Shown piece by piece: positions 54,583 to 63,867 of a stretch of DNA of 64,000 bases (positions within the stretch are counted from its first letter, which is position 1; each line of letters opens with the position of its first letter). Where the stretch lies: positions 15,886,133-15,950,132 of the forward strand of contig OY743187.1 of assembly GCA_963555705.1 (NCBI GenBank). Direction: 5' to 3'. Below the pieces are notes generated by a model, which was not told the DNA's origin, ran no database searches, and saw only the letters and a list, made by a program, of their open reading frames with translations. The stretch comes from Ligustrum vulgare (lineage: Eukaryota; Streptophyta; Magnoliopsida; Lamiales; Oleaceae). The position numbers were made by a program, and so were the translations under genes.

Positions 54583-57500
54583 GGATGGTAGCTGTTGACC
54601 ATTTCCAACTTGCAAATAAAATCATCAAAACTCTGTCGTGGTAGTCCTTTGGTGAAGATGTCCACAGTCTGTTCTTTTGTGGGAATATAAGTCATACAAA
54701 TAATTCCTCTTTCAATCTTTTCTTTGATAAAGTGTCGATCCACTTCAATATGTTTGGTTCGATCGTGTTGAACAGGATTAAGAGAAATGTTGATGGCGGC
54801 TTTGTTATCACAGTAGAGTTTGATTGGAGGTTTTATGGTGATGTGTAATTCTTCAACAAGTTTCTTTAGCCAAAGTCCTTCGCACATTCCTTGTGCGACA
54901 GCTCTAAATTTAGCTTCCGCACTGCTTCTAGCAACAACATTCTGCTTCTTACTTCTCCAAGTTACTAAGTTTCCCCATACGAAGGTACAATACCCATTCG
55001 TTGACCTCCTGTCCTCTATTGAACCTGCCCAATCAGCATCCGTGAATATCTCTACTCCTTTTCTTTCATTTTTCTTGAAGAATAGTCCCCTTCCGAAGGA
55101 ACCTTTAAGATATCTGAGAATCCTGTATACAGCCTCTAGGTGAACCTCATTCGGTGAATGCATATGTTGACTTACCATGCTAACTGCAAATGCAATGTCT
55201 GGCCTAGTATGTGATAGATAGATTAGCTTTCCAACTAACCGTTGGTATCTTTCCTTTTCAACAGGGTGTGTTGCTTCATCTGTTTTTCTACTAGTATCGA
55301 TAGGAGTATCGCTTGGTTTACATCCCAACATGCCAGTTTCAGTCAGAAGATCGAGAACATATTTTCGTTGCGAAACACTGATGCCCTTTTTTGATCTAGC
55401 AACTTCCATTCCCAAGAAGTATCGCATTTTTCCCAAGTCTTTTACTTCAAATTCTTTGGCTAAACTTCTTTTAAGTCGTTCCATCTCAGCTGTATTGTCG
55501 CCAGTAAGGATTATGTCATCAACATATACAATTAAAATGGTCTTCTTTCCATTTTCAGATAGTTGAAAGAACATGGTATGGTCGGATTGTCCTTGTAGAT
55601 ATCCATGACCTTTCAATACCTTTGCAAATCTATCGAACCATGCCCTTGGTGACTGCTTGAGACCGTATAGAGATTTTTTTAGCTTGCATACCTTGTTTGC
55701 TCCACTCCTTTCGTAAAGACCTTGTGGTAATGTCATAAATACTTCCTCTTCTAATTCCCCATTCAGAAAAGCATTCTTAATGTCCAACTGTTGGAGAGGC
55801 CAATCCAAATTGGCTGCCAAAGATAACAGAACTCGGATTGTATTTAGTTTGGCTACTGGTGCGAAAGTTTCTGTGTAATCAATGCCATAGGTCTGAGTGA
55901 ACCCTTTTGCAACAAGGCGAGCTTTGTACCGTTCTATTGCTCCGTTGGCCTTATACTTCACACTAAACACCCACTTGCAACCAACCAGCTTTTTTCCTCT
56001 TGGTAACTCCACCACATTCCAAGTTTCATTTTTTTCAAGTGCTCGCATCTCTTCAATTACTGCCTTTCTCCATTCGGGAATTTCCAATGCCTCGTGGATA
56101 TTTCTAGGAATTTTGGTGCTGTCAAGGTTAGAAGTAAAGACACGAAATCCTGTAGACAAGTTATTATAAGATACGAATTTTGAGATAGGGTGAAGAGTAC
56201 ATGACTGAGTTTTTTTTCTGAGAGCAATAGGTAGATCAATATCAGAAGACTCAGGGTTGGAAGGATCCTCATGGAGGTCTGGACCCATCTCCGGTTCTGA
56301 CTCTTTTGGTGCTTGAGGTGTGAGGTCCTCGTTGTACTTTGATTTTGGTTTTCGTGAGTAAACTAACATCTCTTTGTCATGTTGTTTTTCCACAGTTTCT
56401 CCCCCTGAGCTTAAGTTTCTTTCTGTAGATGGCATGTTAGAATACGGTGGGTTGATAGGTTCAGTGTTTAGGATGGATTCAGGAGGGGATACAGTGACTT
56501 CCAAGAATCGATCTTTATCCAAATTCTCCCCCTGAAGAGAGGATTTTTGGAAGTAAGGGGTCTTCTCAAAGAAGGTGATATCAAGACTAGTAAAGACCTT
56601 CTGTGTAGTAGGATCATAACATTTATATCCTTTTTGGGTTGGTGAATAGCCAATGAGAACACATTTTACTGCACGGGGTTCTAGCTTATTCCGAAACTGA
56701 GAATGTATATGGACAAAGATTGTACATCCAAATACTCTGAGAGGTAGGTTGGAGCTGAGGCGAGAGTCTGGGAAAAATGTTTGAAATTTTTGAAGAGGGG
56801 ATTTGAACAAGAGGGTACGACTGGGCATTCTGTTGATGAGGTAGGCTGAAGTTAAGATGGCATCACCCCAGAACATTTTTGGCATATTTGCGGTGAACAT
56901 TAAGGCACGGGAAACCTCAAGGAGATGCCTATTTTTCTGCTCGGCAATCCCATTTTGTTGAGGTGTGTTGACACATGAACTTTGGTGAACAATTCCATTC
57001 TTTTGAAGGTGGTCTTTCAAATTATGATTGAAGTATTCTGTGCCATTATCAGTGCGCAGAATCTGAATCTGTGTTTGAAATTGAGTTTGAACCATCACAT
57101 GGAAATTGATAAACACAGATTGGACATCAGATTTTTCCTTTAATAGGTAGACCCAACAAATTCGCGTATGGTCATTGATAAAAGTAATGAACCATTTAGT
57201 GTGAGTGCGATTGGGGATCCGGGAAGGTCCCCATAAATCACTATGAATCATTGCAAATGGTTTAGATGGTTTGTAAGGTGTTTTTGGGAATGACGAACAT
57301 CGATGTTTTGCATATTCACAAATTTCACATTGGAAATCAACAAGAATTTTATTAGAAAATATGGAAGGAAATACATGTTTTAGATATTGAAAATTGGGAT
57401 GACCCATCCTATAATGCCATAACAGAATTTCACTATCCCTAGGGACAACTGCAGAATCACAACTAGAAAATTGACGTTTTTTACTCACATCAACTTCTTC

Positions 57501-58592
57501 AAAGTAGTAAAGTCCTCCACATTCCTTAGCACTGCCAATCGTCTTCCCCGATGACAGGTCCTGAAAAATACAGTGAGATGGAAGAAAATTAGCAAAATAG
57601 TTGGAATTTTTTATTAATTGGCTAATGGACAAGAGATTGCAGGACAAATTTGGAACATGGAGAACAGATTCAAGTGTTATTGAGTTAGATATTTTGATAC
57701 TCCCTTTTCCTGCCACTGATGAGAGTGAACCATCGGCAATTTTCACTTTCAAGTTGCCGGCACAGGGTGAATATGTGGAGAACAGGCGATAAGAGTCTGT
57801 CATGTGGTCAGATGCACCAGAGTCGATAATCCAAAGGACTCTAGGTTGTGTAGTGGTATTAAAAGCGTTTAGAATGTTACCTTTGTAAGCCAATGAACTT
57901 GATGAACTCGATGTTTGGAGACTAGAAAATATTTTATGAAGTTGTTCTAATTGTTCGGAGTTAAAAGCACCGCTCGAGTTGAAAAAAAATTTCTCAATAG
58001 AGTCAACAGAAGCTTGGTAGCCTTGATTTCTAGCGTTCTGTCTCGGTTTCCAATCGGCTGGTTTCCCATGTATCTCCCAACAAGTATCCTCTTTATGTCC
58101 CGGCTTTCGACAATGCTCACACCATGGACGTCCCTTTTGAAACCTAGGGCCCGATAGAATTTTTTCAGTGCCCCGAAATCTTTGGGTTGACCCATTATTT
58201 CCAAGCCCATTTGAGATTTTTCTTGAAATCAAAGCATCCAGCCCAATTTCATTTGATATAAGGGCCGACCCATCTACTGTAACTGGCCCAGACACTTTCT
58301 CCTTCAGCATGATTGTCCTCCTGCTCTCCTCCCTCCTAACTTCGGCGAAGACCTCGCGAGTCGAAGGTAGAGGTCGCCGGCTGAGAATCCGACCTCTCAC
58401 ATCGTCCAATTCTCGATTCAGACCTGCTAAGAACTCGAACAGTCTCTCATTTTCGAGCCTCCTTTTGTACCGCACACCATCATCTGCGCAGTTCCACTCA
58501 TCTTCGACGGTTGAATCGAGTTCTTGCCAAAGTGCCGTCATCTCCAGGTAGTAATCAGTAACCTCTCTTTCCCCTTGCTTCGTCTGCCACAA
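54576..58592 (-). CDS. Copia polyprotein: gag C-terminal part, protease, integrase, reverse transcriptase, RNase H
   Basis: Open for 1,338 codons. Residues 1-100 continue the gag domain. A CCHC zinc knuckle (CEHCRKPGHKEDTC) lies at 158-171. The protease active site DSGA is at 257-260. The GAG-pre-integrase region with its HHCC-type zinc finger lies at about 390-435. The integrase catalytic residues are Asp452, Asp515 and Glu551. Reverse transcriptase spans about 855-1,100 with Asp937 (LDIKNAF) and the YVDDII box at 1,023-1,028. RNase H spans about 1,183-1,320 with Asp1185, Glu1226 and Asp1262. All key residues are present. The first Met falls after the frame break, so this frame may not start independently; in an intact relative it would continue from gag. 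I do not assign a lineage within copia. Confidence 0.95.
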   Translation of the reverse strand: MWQTKQGEREVTDYYLEMTALWQELDSTVEDEWNCADDGVRYKRRLENERLFEFLAGLNRELDDVRGRILSRRPLPSTREVFAEVRREESRRTIMLKEKVSGPVTVDGSALISNEIGLDALISRKISNGLGNNGSTQRFRGTEKILSGPRFQKGRPWCEHCRKPGHKEDTCWEIHGKPADWKPRQNARNQGYQASVDSIEKFFFNSSGAFNSEQLEQLHKIFSSLQTSSSSSSLAYKGNILNAFNTTTQPRVLWIIDSGASDHMTDSYRLFSTYSPCAGNLKVKIADGSLSSVAGKGSIKISNSITLESVLHVPNLSCNLLSISQLIKNSNYFANFLPSHCIFQDLSSGKTIGSAKECGGLYYFEEVDVSKKRQFSSCDSAVVPRDSEILLWHYRMGHPNFQYLKHVFPSIFSNKILVDFQCEICEYAKHRCSSFPKTPYKPSKPFAMIHSDLWGPSRIPNRTHTKWFITFINDHTRICWVYLLKEKSDVQSVFINFHVMVQTQFQTQIQILRTDNGTEYFNHNLKDHLQKNGIVHQSSCVNTPQQNGIAEQKNRHLLEVSRALMFTANMPKMFWGDAILTSAYLINRMPSRTLLFKSPLQKFQTFFPDSRLSSNLPLRVFGCTIFVHIHSQFRNKLEPRAVKCVLIGYSPTQKGYKCYDPTTQKVFTSLDITFFEKTPYFQKSSLQGENLDKDRFLEVTVSPPESILNTEPINPPYSNMPSTERNLSSGGETVEKQHDKEMLVYSRKPKSKYNEDLTPQAPKESEPEMGPDLHEDPSNPESSDIDLPIALRKKTQSCTLHPISKFVSYNNLSTGFRVFTSNLDSTKIPRNIHEALEIPEWRKAVIEEMRALEKNETWNVVELPRGKKLVGCKWVFSVKYKANGAIERYKARLVAKGFTQTYGIDYTETFAPVAKLNTIRVLLSLAANLDWPLQQLDIKNAFLNGELEEEVFMTLPQGLYERSGANKVCKLKKSLYGLKQSPRAWFDRFAKVLKGHGYLQGQSDHTMFFQLSENGKKTILIVYVDDIILTGDNTAEMERLKRSLAKEFEVKDLGKMRYFLGMEVARSKKGISVSQRKYVLDLLTETGMLGCKPSDTPIDTSRKTDEATHPVEKERYQRLVGKLIYLSHTRPDIAFAVSMVSQHMHSPNEVHLEAVYRILRYLKGSFGRGLFFKKNERKGVEIFTDADWAGSIEDRRSTNGYCTFVWGNLVTWRSKKQNVVARSSAEAKFRAVAQGMCEGLWLKKLVEELHITIKPPIKLYCDNKAAINISLNPVQHDRTKHIEVDRHFIKEKIERGIICMTYIPTKEQTVDIFTKGLPRQSFDDFICKLEMVNSYHPT

Positions 58593-59011
58593 GCGGGTTT
58601 AATTTCGAAGATTTGGGCCGAGTCTTCGGTGTCGGAATACATCTTTTTGACTGCGTCCCATATGTCTTTTGCAGTTGGCATGAAGAGGTAGGTTTTACCA
58701 ATTGAGGGCTTCATGGAATTCACGAGCCAAGCCATCACCATGGAGTTCTCAGATTTCCACTTTCTCAGGAGGGTTGCGTCTGTAGGTTGCTTCACTTCTC
58801 CGATAAGGTATCCAATTTTTCCTTTCCCGTCAACTACCAATTTGATAGATTGGGCCCACTCACGAAAGTTCCTGCCATTGAGTTTCTCTATCGTGAGTTG
58901 AAAGGATGAGTTATCGACTCCAAACGAACTCATGGTAGACACAGCCTCTATTTCGCTGCTATGTGATTCGAAGGTCATCAATCCATTGTTGAGGTCGACA
59001 GATTCCGTCAT
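58538..59011 (-). CDS. Copia gag N-terminal part, out of frame with the polyprotein
   Basis: The frame starts at ATG 59,009-59,011, 30 bases after the primer-binding site, and runs 157 codons. Residues 44-57 (LNGRNFREWAQSIK) and 85-121 (KWKSENSMVMAWLVNSM, then TAKDIWDAVKKMYSD) are typical of copia gag proteins. It is in register to about residue 138 (position about 58,597). After that the frame gives unrelated residues to the stop, while the gag continuation is found in the frame of the polyprotein. The shift lies in a short A/C run, so a one-base loss is likely; a sequencing error or a recoding site are alternatives. Confidence 0.9.
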   Translation of the reverse strand: MTESVDLNNGLMTFESHSSEIEAVSTMSSFGVDNSSFQLTIEKLNGRNFREWAQSIKLVVDGKGKIGYLIGEVKQPTDATLLRKWKSENSMVMAWLVNSMKPSIGKTYLFMPTAKDIWDAVKKMYSDTEDSAQIFEIKPACGRRSKGKERLLITTWR

Positions 59012-59040
59012 TGAGTTGGCTAGGTTTTAGAATGAACCTA

Positions 59041-59052
59041 GCTCTGATACCA
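59041..59052 (-). other. Primer-binding site of copia element
   Basis: On the minus strand TGGTATCAGAGC follows the 5' LTR directly. This is the standard complement of the 3' end of plant initiator tRNA-Met used by copia elements. Confidence 0.97.
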
Positions 59053-59271
59053 TAAAATCAGAAAGAATAATTCTTTATTTCTCTGAATTGATTTATTACA
59101 CAGCTAATGACCTATATATATATATATATACTACTACAATGGAGGAAAAAAAGGAAACAAATCTCTTAATTAGGAGAAAACAAAATCTACCTAAGTATAA
59201 ACTGTAAAAATATGGAAACAAATAAATTACAAATCAATCACAATATTATGTATATCTTTCAGATTCCTACA
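59053..59271 (-). repeat. 5' LTR of copia element, 219 bp
   Basis: Starts TGTAGGAATCTGAAAG on the minus strand and ends CTGATTTTA next to the primer-binding site. Its last dinucleotide is TA where the other LTR has CA. The TA run is 18 bases, against 12 in the 3' LTR. Confidence 0.97.
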
Positions 59272-59276
59272 GCCTC

Positions 59277-60443
59277 CAAACAAATCGAGATTCTAATTTG
59301 TACAAATTTCATTGACAAATCTTTCAACTAATCATGGAATTTACTTTAACCTAATTTCAAGAAGAGAAAGATGCATTTTCCATGTCTTCCTACAAAAATT
59401 CTTGGCCTTTTAACAGTTGTTTGTACATACAGTAAATTTTAGCGTACTGCTAATTAGCTTTATCTGAAACCAAGGTTCTCTAAAAATCCTCAAAATTGAA
59501 GGTACAAAACATCTGTTGACATCTGATGTATCAGAAAAGAATGGTCTATGATTTATTTTGCCAACCATATGCTACTAACTCATTTATTCCTGTAGAGTAT
59601 TAAAATTGGACAATCCTGTATGATCAGATGATGGAGACTGATCTCATCTTGTGCTATGATCCCACTCACCAGATAATTTCTCCGACACGAGAAATGAGAG
59701 CTATATTTGATGATGACAGATCAAATGTGCGTATTGTCGATCCCACTCTCATTAACCATGGTTGGATTTGGTGAATGCTCATGACATGTATTAAATGAAA
59801 TTGGTGTATAATAAATATCTGATTATACTTAACAATATTACAAAGGCTGATGCAATTCACAATCCCGTCCTTCGTTGATGACAGCTCATATGCAAGTCAC
59901 GGGGGCCCCACTATGCATAACTTCAGATGCAGACCTCGTCAAATGCATTAAAAGAAAATGTGTGCAAAAAACGTAGATTTTTATGACCATAGCTAGGTTA
60001 CAAAGACTAATACAATTATAAATATCCGATGTAAACAGTAACGTTAATTTTGATAAATCCATACAAAATTCATAAATTCTGTATTGATACTTGATAGTAC
60101 CTCATCAATACCATTAAAAAATGTAAAAGTGGTTTGAAAATGAGAAAATAAGAAAGGATAATAATAATAACAACAACAACAAAAACAACAACAACAACAA
60201 CATAAAATTCACTAAATTTTGGATTGTTATGCTTGAAATTGGAATAAATTCGATAAATATAGCAACTTTACACTCTTTACTCAAGAATAGAGTATACAAT
60301 TTGATATCTCGATTTTTCCTAAGGAAAATGCATGATGGCAAAAAAATCATTAAATTATGAACGAAAAAAGGAAATCCATTTAAAGCGGGAGCAGAGCCAC
60401 CCCCAAATAATGCAGCTACCTTCGCCCCTGAATTAAAGCAAAG
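59277..60443 (+). repeat. Spacer unit 4: P6 frame and start of Q5 block
   Basis: Continues the spacer interrupted by the copia element (CAAACAAATCGAGATTCTAA) and matches 35,985-36,340 and 52,125-52,690. It contains the short frame P6 at 59,631-59,774 (47 codons: METDLILCYDPTHQIIS, RAIFDDDRSNVRIVDP, TLINHGWIW). A run of AAC/AAT triplets occurs at 60,160-60,200. Around 60,387-60,430 a 45-bp extra piece (GGGAGCAGAGCCACCCCC) precedes the TRIM. Confidence 0.8.
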
Positions 60444-60668
60444 TGTCACGGTCTGATTTTCCCCTACTCATGTGGCACGGCAAGGATCATACATTGTCGG
60501 ATTATTCGAGATGTGCACTAACATGGCCTATGCAATTGCAGGTAATATCAATAAGCCCCTTCCTAAAGTTCTGCTGTACATGCATTGTAGCTTGCTGGCC
60601 CGTGTGTTGGGGAAGGCTGACCCGTATGCTTGCGAGCATCTCGGGTGCCGGAAGGCAGGTCCGTCACA
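60444..60668 (+). repeat. Left LTR of TRIM
   Basis: 225 bp, TG...CA ends. It differs from the right LTR at two positions (TATTCGAGATG here, TATTCGGGATG there; CCGGAAGGC here, CCGGACGGC there). Confidence 0.95.
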
Positions 60669-61228
60669 AGTGGTATCAGAGCGGGACCGTTGGAATGTGC
60701 GTTGTTGGAGTGGCAAACCAATGGCGTGCATTCTTCGGCAACGGTTTTGGGCCATGAAATGCGTGACTTTGCCAAAGAGCAAAATGGAGAAACGGCGTCA
60801 GTAAGCTATATAATTGAGAAAGGAAAACTTTGGGATGGCGCAGGAAAGGGCATGGTTAGTGCAGTCGTGTTGCACGTTTGTTTCGTTGAGCATGGCAGTG
60901 TATTGAGGGGAATCCACCAAAAGAGGACAGTGCATTGAGTATGCTTCGACATGCCGGAGGAGCTGCGGCCGTGAGGAGTGCCGTCCAACCGAGGGACTAG
61001 TGCAGAGGGCACAGGGTGAAGGTTGGTGTCGAAGGCGGTAAGTGCAGGGGCACTACGAGACGAGGTGCAGGGGGCACTGTGGACTCTCGTTCACTAGGGG
61101 GTGGTACCGTAAATGTGGAGAATTTGGCAAGTCCTTTGAGGTGGAAGATTGATTGAAGAGAAAAGCCATGTGTGGACGCGAGGCAAGCGCACCGCTGCGA
61201 GGACGCTAGCGGATTGGGTGGGGGAGCT

Positions 61229-61453
61229 TGTCACGGTCTGATTTTCCCCTACTCATGTGGCACGGCAAGGATCATACATTGTCGGATTATTCGGGATGTG
61301 CACTAACATGGCCTATGCAATTGCAGGTAATATCAATAAGCCCCTTCCTAAAGTTCTGCTGTACATGCATTGTAGCTTGCTGGCCCGTGTGTTGGGGAAG
61401 GCTGACCCGTATGCTTGCGAGCATCTCGGGTGCCGGACGGCAGGTCCGTCACA
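61229..61453 (+). repeat. Right LTR of TRIM
   Basis: 225 bp, directly after GGTGGGGGAGCT. Both LTRs are clearly more GC-rich than the surrounding spacer. Confidence 0.95.
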
Positions 61454-61457
61454 AAAG

Positions 61458-61830
61458 GCTCCTGAACTGCAAACAAAGGCTCCTGAACTGCAAAAATTAA
61501 AGTGGCTTTGAACTTCAAACAATCTATGGCATTTCCATATAATCCTTTCCTCTACGTTTCTTTCACATTTTTCTGTCACAAAAAAAAAAAAAAAAACTTT
61601 GGATTCCTAAATTTAGCGAACGGATTTTTTCTGCAAATTGTTTGGACCCAGGTGGCTAAAGAAAGCTGTAAAAATCAATATTTCATCATTTTTCTTTTTC
61701 AACCAAGTACTCAATCAGCGCCTCAGATTTTGACGTTTCTAGTGAAGAAGGTAAATTATATGTATCTTGATGGTTTTATTATGTATCTACATGTATACAT
61801 ATCTCCATTGCTGTTTGATTATTTTGTACA
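61458..61830 (+). repeat. Spacer block Q5 continued, with candidate exon end
   Basis: The phrase CTCCTGAACTGCAAAAATTA onward matches Q1 and Q4. The block ends TTCTAGTGAAGAAG at 61,750 followed by GTAAATTATATG, keeping the donor. A fourth J-domain gene copy would be expected beyond the window's right edge, if this unit is complete. Confidence 0.75.
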
Positions 61831-62583
61831 TGTCATGAATAATCTCAAAAAACACACAAGTAATCGAAGTGAGACAAATAGGTTAGAAATATATTTGAAT
61901 CAAACAATAAGCAATATATTGAAAGTACGAAAAACTTCCACAATTACACAGTGTATAAACCAGCTGAATGGTGTCCAACAAGGGCACAGAAAGTAGCCCA
62001 ATATCCACAAAGGCAACACCACTCTCAAAGAGCTAGAGAACACTCCTAGACAAAAGCCAAACCATCCACTGGATTCGCAAAAGAAATCATCGAACAGGAA
62101 GGTTCAATGGTCACCGAAGACACGCGGTTTCAACCACACAAGGGAAACGAAGGATAGAGGTTCAACCACGAAAGTAACCGTCCAGGCAGAGGCAGCAAGG
62201 GACAGATTAGTGGTCACACAAGAAGGATAATGGGTAGGCTCCATTCACACAAGGAAGGAGAGGAAGATGGCCGCTATATCACGAAAGAAGAGAGGCTCCA
62301 ACATATATAGGTCCCAAGTTAATTAGGTTAGGTTAATAATAGGTACCCTGATTAACTTGGGTCGTCACTGGATCTACCCATCAAGCAACATGACCTAAAC
62401 TCAATTAAAACCTTGAGATGAGGAACAAAGTCCTTTAACCCATCTAATCAAATGGATTTTACTGTGGATAATAGGCAATATATAACCCTTTGATCTTGGG
62501 TCATAGGCCAGCGAAGTATAATTAATCTGACACGATCTATCATCATCGTCCCCGATGTTTGTTTGGGACCAAATTTCCCGACA
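61831..62583 (-). mobile_element. Probable solo LTR, about 750 bp
   Basis: The spacer is interrupted at TTTTGTACA and resumes at CATCCATTTATGC..CTCATAGAGCTCAGAATG, which matches 46,487-46,530. The inserted DNA on the minus strand starts TGTCGGGAAATTTGG and ends TTATTCATGACA, giving TG...CA ends. I see no matching target duplication and no interior genes, so boundaries are tentative. Confidence 0.45.
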
Positions 62584-62993
62584 ATAACATCCATTTATGC
62601 TTGTATTCTCATAGAGCTCAGAATGTTGATTGGATATTTATTGAAGATATGAGAATTCTGGATTTTAGTCAAATTGCTGCACTTTATGATTTTGCATGTG
62701 AAATTGCCAATTGGTCATGTATAGAATCTATATTATATATGAATTTTGTATTTACATACAAATTCTAATGGTTTCTATATTATTATGATCTTTCCTTTTC
62801 CTATCAGAGAAAAATTGCTGTCATTGAGGGTTGGAATCTTTATGCTCACTTAGAATATCAGGTATAAATCACTGGTATGTCTGAATTATTTGATGGTTGT
62901 ATATGTTGCTGTTATAGAACTTAAAATCAAGATATAATTCAATTCAAAGTCAACAATTAATTTAAACCAAACATTTTATGGGACCCACTACTT
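62584..62993 (+). repeat. 5'-intron-type spacer of unit 4
   Basis: CATAGAGCTCAGAATGTTGA, ATATGAGAATTCTGG and GTCAAATTGCTGCA match 46,505-46,600 in the intron of the intact gene. Further on, TGAGGGTTGGAATCTT, GCTCACTTAGAATATCAGG and TATGTCTGAATTATTTGA parallel 40,045-40,110. No gene. Confidence 0.65.
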
Positions 62994-63224
62994 TGTTGAG
63001 AAAAATATTTTGTGCATATCTTCTATTCTTAGTGGACATATTCTGTACATATATAGTTGCCATATATAATAGCTTGATTATAGGAAGATCTTATCTGCAA
63101 TATATAATAGCTTGATTATAGGAAGATCTTATCTTGTTGACAAAGCAATTCATTGTATATATATGTACGCATCTTTCAGATTCAAATACAACATACAGAA
63201 TTTTATTCACTTTTCTTCTTTTCA
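62994..63224 (+). repeat. 5' LTR of a second copia element
   Basis: It starts TGTTGAGAAAAATATTTTG and ends TTCTTCTTTTCA, directly before the primer-binding site. It contains a 38-bp tandem duplication (ATATATAATAGCTTGATTAT at about 63,062 and 63,100). The start is inferred from the TG dinucleotide and is less certain than the end. Confidence 0.65.
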
Positions 63225-63236
63225 TGGTATCAGAGC
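63225..63236 (+). other. Primer-binding site of second copia element
   Basis: TGGTATCAGAGC complements plant initiator tRNA-Met and directly follows the LTR. Confidence 0.95.
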
Positions 63237-63302
63237 AGTGACTAAGATCCTGACTCAACGCTGCACTTTAACTTCTCGTGTAGCGCCTCTCCTCAGTCAT
63301 CA

Positions 63303-63867
63303 TGGCCGGTGTAGATCCACCAAAAGGACAAGCTTCATTGGGAATTTCTGCTGATGCTCCCAAAGATCTTTCCAATCCCTATTTCATTCACCATTCCGAT
63401 CATTCTGGATTGGTTCTCGTGTAGCGCCTCTCCTCAGTCATCATGGCCGGTGTAGATCCACCAAAAGGACAACTTGGTCGAGATGCAATGATATGGTTCA
63501 TTCTTGGATAATAAACTCTTGTGATTCAGAAATAGTGGACAGTGTGACTTACTATCCTAATGCCCATGAGGTTTGGGAAGACCTCCAGGAACGTTTTTCT
63601 CAAGGGAATCCAACTCGCATCTTCGAAATTCAGCGTGATATCGCTTCACTTCGACAGGAGCAACTATCAGTTTCGACATATTACACAAAACTAAAGGCCC
63701 TATGGGATGAATTGATGACTCTCGATGCAGCCCAAGCATCGCAAACAGACCAGCAAAAATTGATGCAGTTTCGCATGGGATTGAACGAGACATATCATGC
63801 CATTCGCGGACAAATCCTTCTCATGAAACCTCTTCCCACTGTCCGACAGGCCTTCTCTGTTGGATAA
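63303..63867 (+). pseudogene. Rearranged copia gag, second element
   Basis: A gag-like start (MAGVDPPKGQASLGISADAP, then NPYFIHHSDHSG) runs from ATG 63,303 into a TAG at 63,423. A 59-bp segment holding the start codon (63,273-63,331) is repeated at 63,414-63,472. After the second copy the frame continues without the expected middle of gag as RCNDMVHSWIINSC, VWEDLQERFSQGNP, IFEIQRDIASLRQEQ, YYTKLKALWDELM and FRMGLNETYHAIRGQIL. These are typical UBN2-type copia gag blocks. It breaks off at TVRQAFSVG at 63,867. A segment of gag was replaced by a duplicate of its own start. Confidence 0.88.

Larger units (their letters stand above)
54356..59271 (-). mobile_element. Ty1/copia retrotransposon, near intact, recent
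   Basis: The element of 4,916 bp has LTRs at both ends, a primer-binding site, a polypurine tract and the full copia domain order on the minus strand. GCCTC flanks both ends (54,351-54,355 and 59,272-59,276). The related spacer at 52,110-52,125 reads CAGCCTCCAAACAA, which is the empty site. The two LTRs differ by two substitutions and by six bases in a TA run. The only coding defect I see is a frame break near 58,597 between the gag start and the rest. The element is young compared with everything around it. Confidence 0.97.
60444..61453. mobile_element. TRIM: terminal-repeat retrotransposon in miniature, 1,010 bp
   Basis: Two direct repeats of exactly 225 bp (60,444-60,668 and 61,229-61,453) start TGTCACGGTCTG and end CCGTCACA. 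I count two substitutions between them. TGGTATCAGAGC lies 3 bases inside the left repeat (60,671-60,682) and GGTGGGGGAG precedes the right repeat as a polypurine tract. AAAG flanks both ends (60,440-60,443 and 61,454-61,457). The interior of 560 bp has no gag or pol; overlapping frames at 60,443-60,938 resemble no known protein. The unoccupied site is seen in the Q1 copy (GCAAAGGCT, near 31,878). Confidence 0.92.

Noticed and set aside
60443..60804. Overlapping plus-strand frames of 104 and 110 codons inside the TRIM
   Set aside because: They run from LTR into interior, overlap in different frames and resemble no protein; the first recurs in the other LTR because the LTR does.
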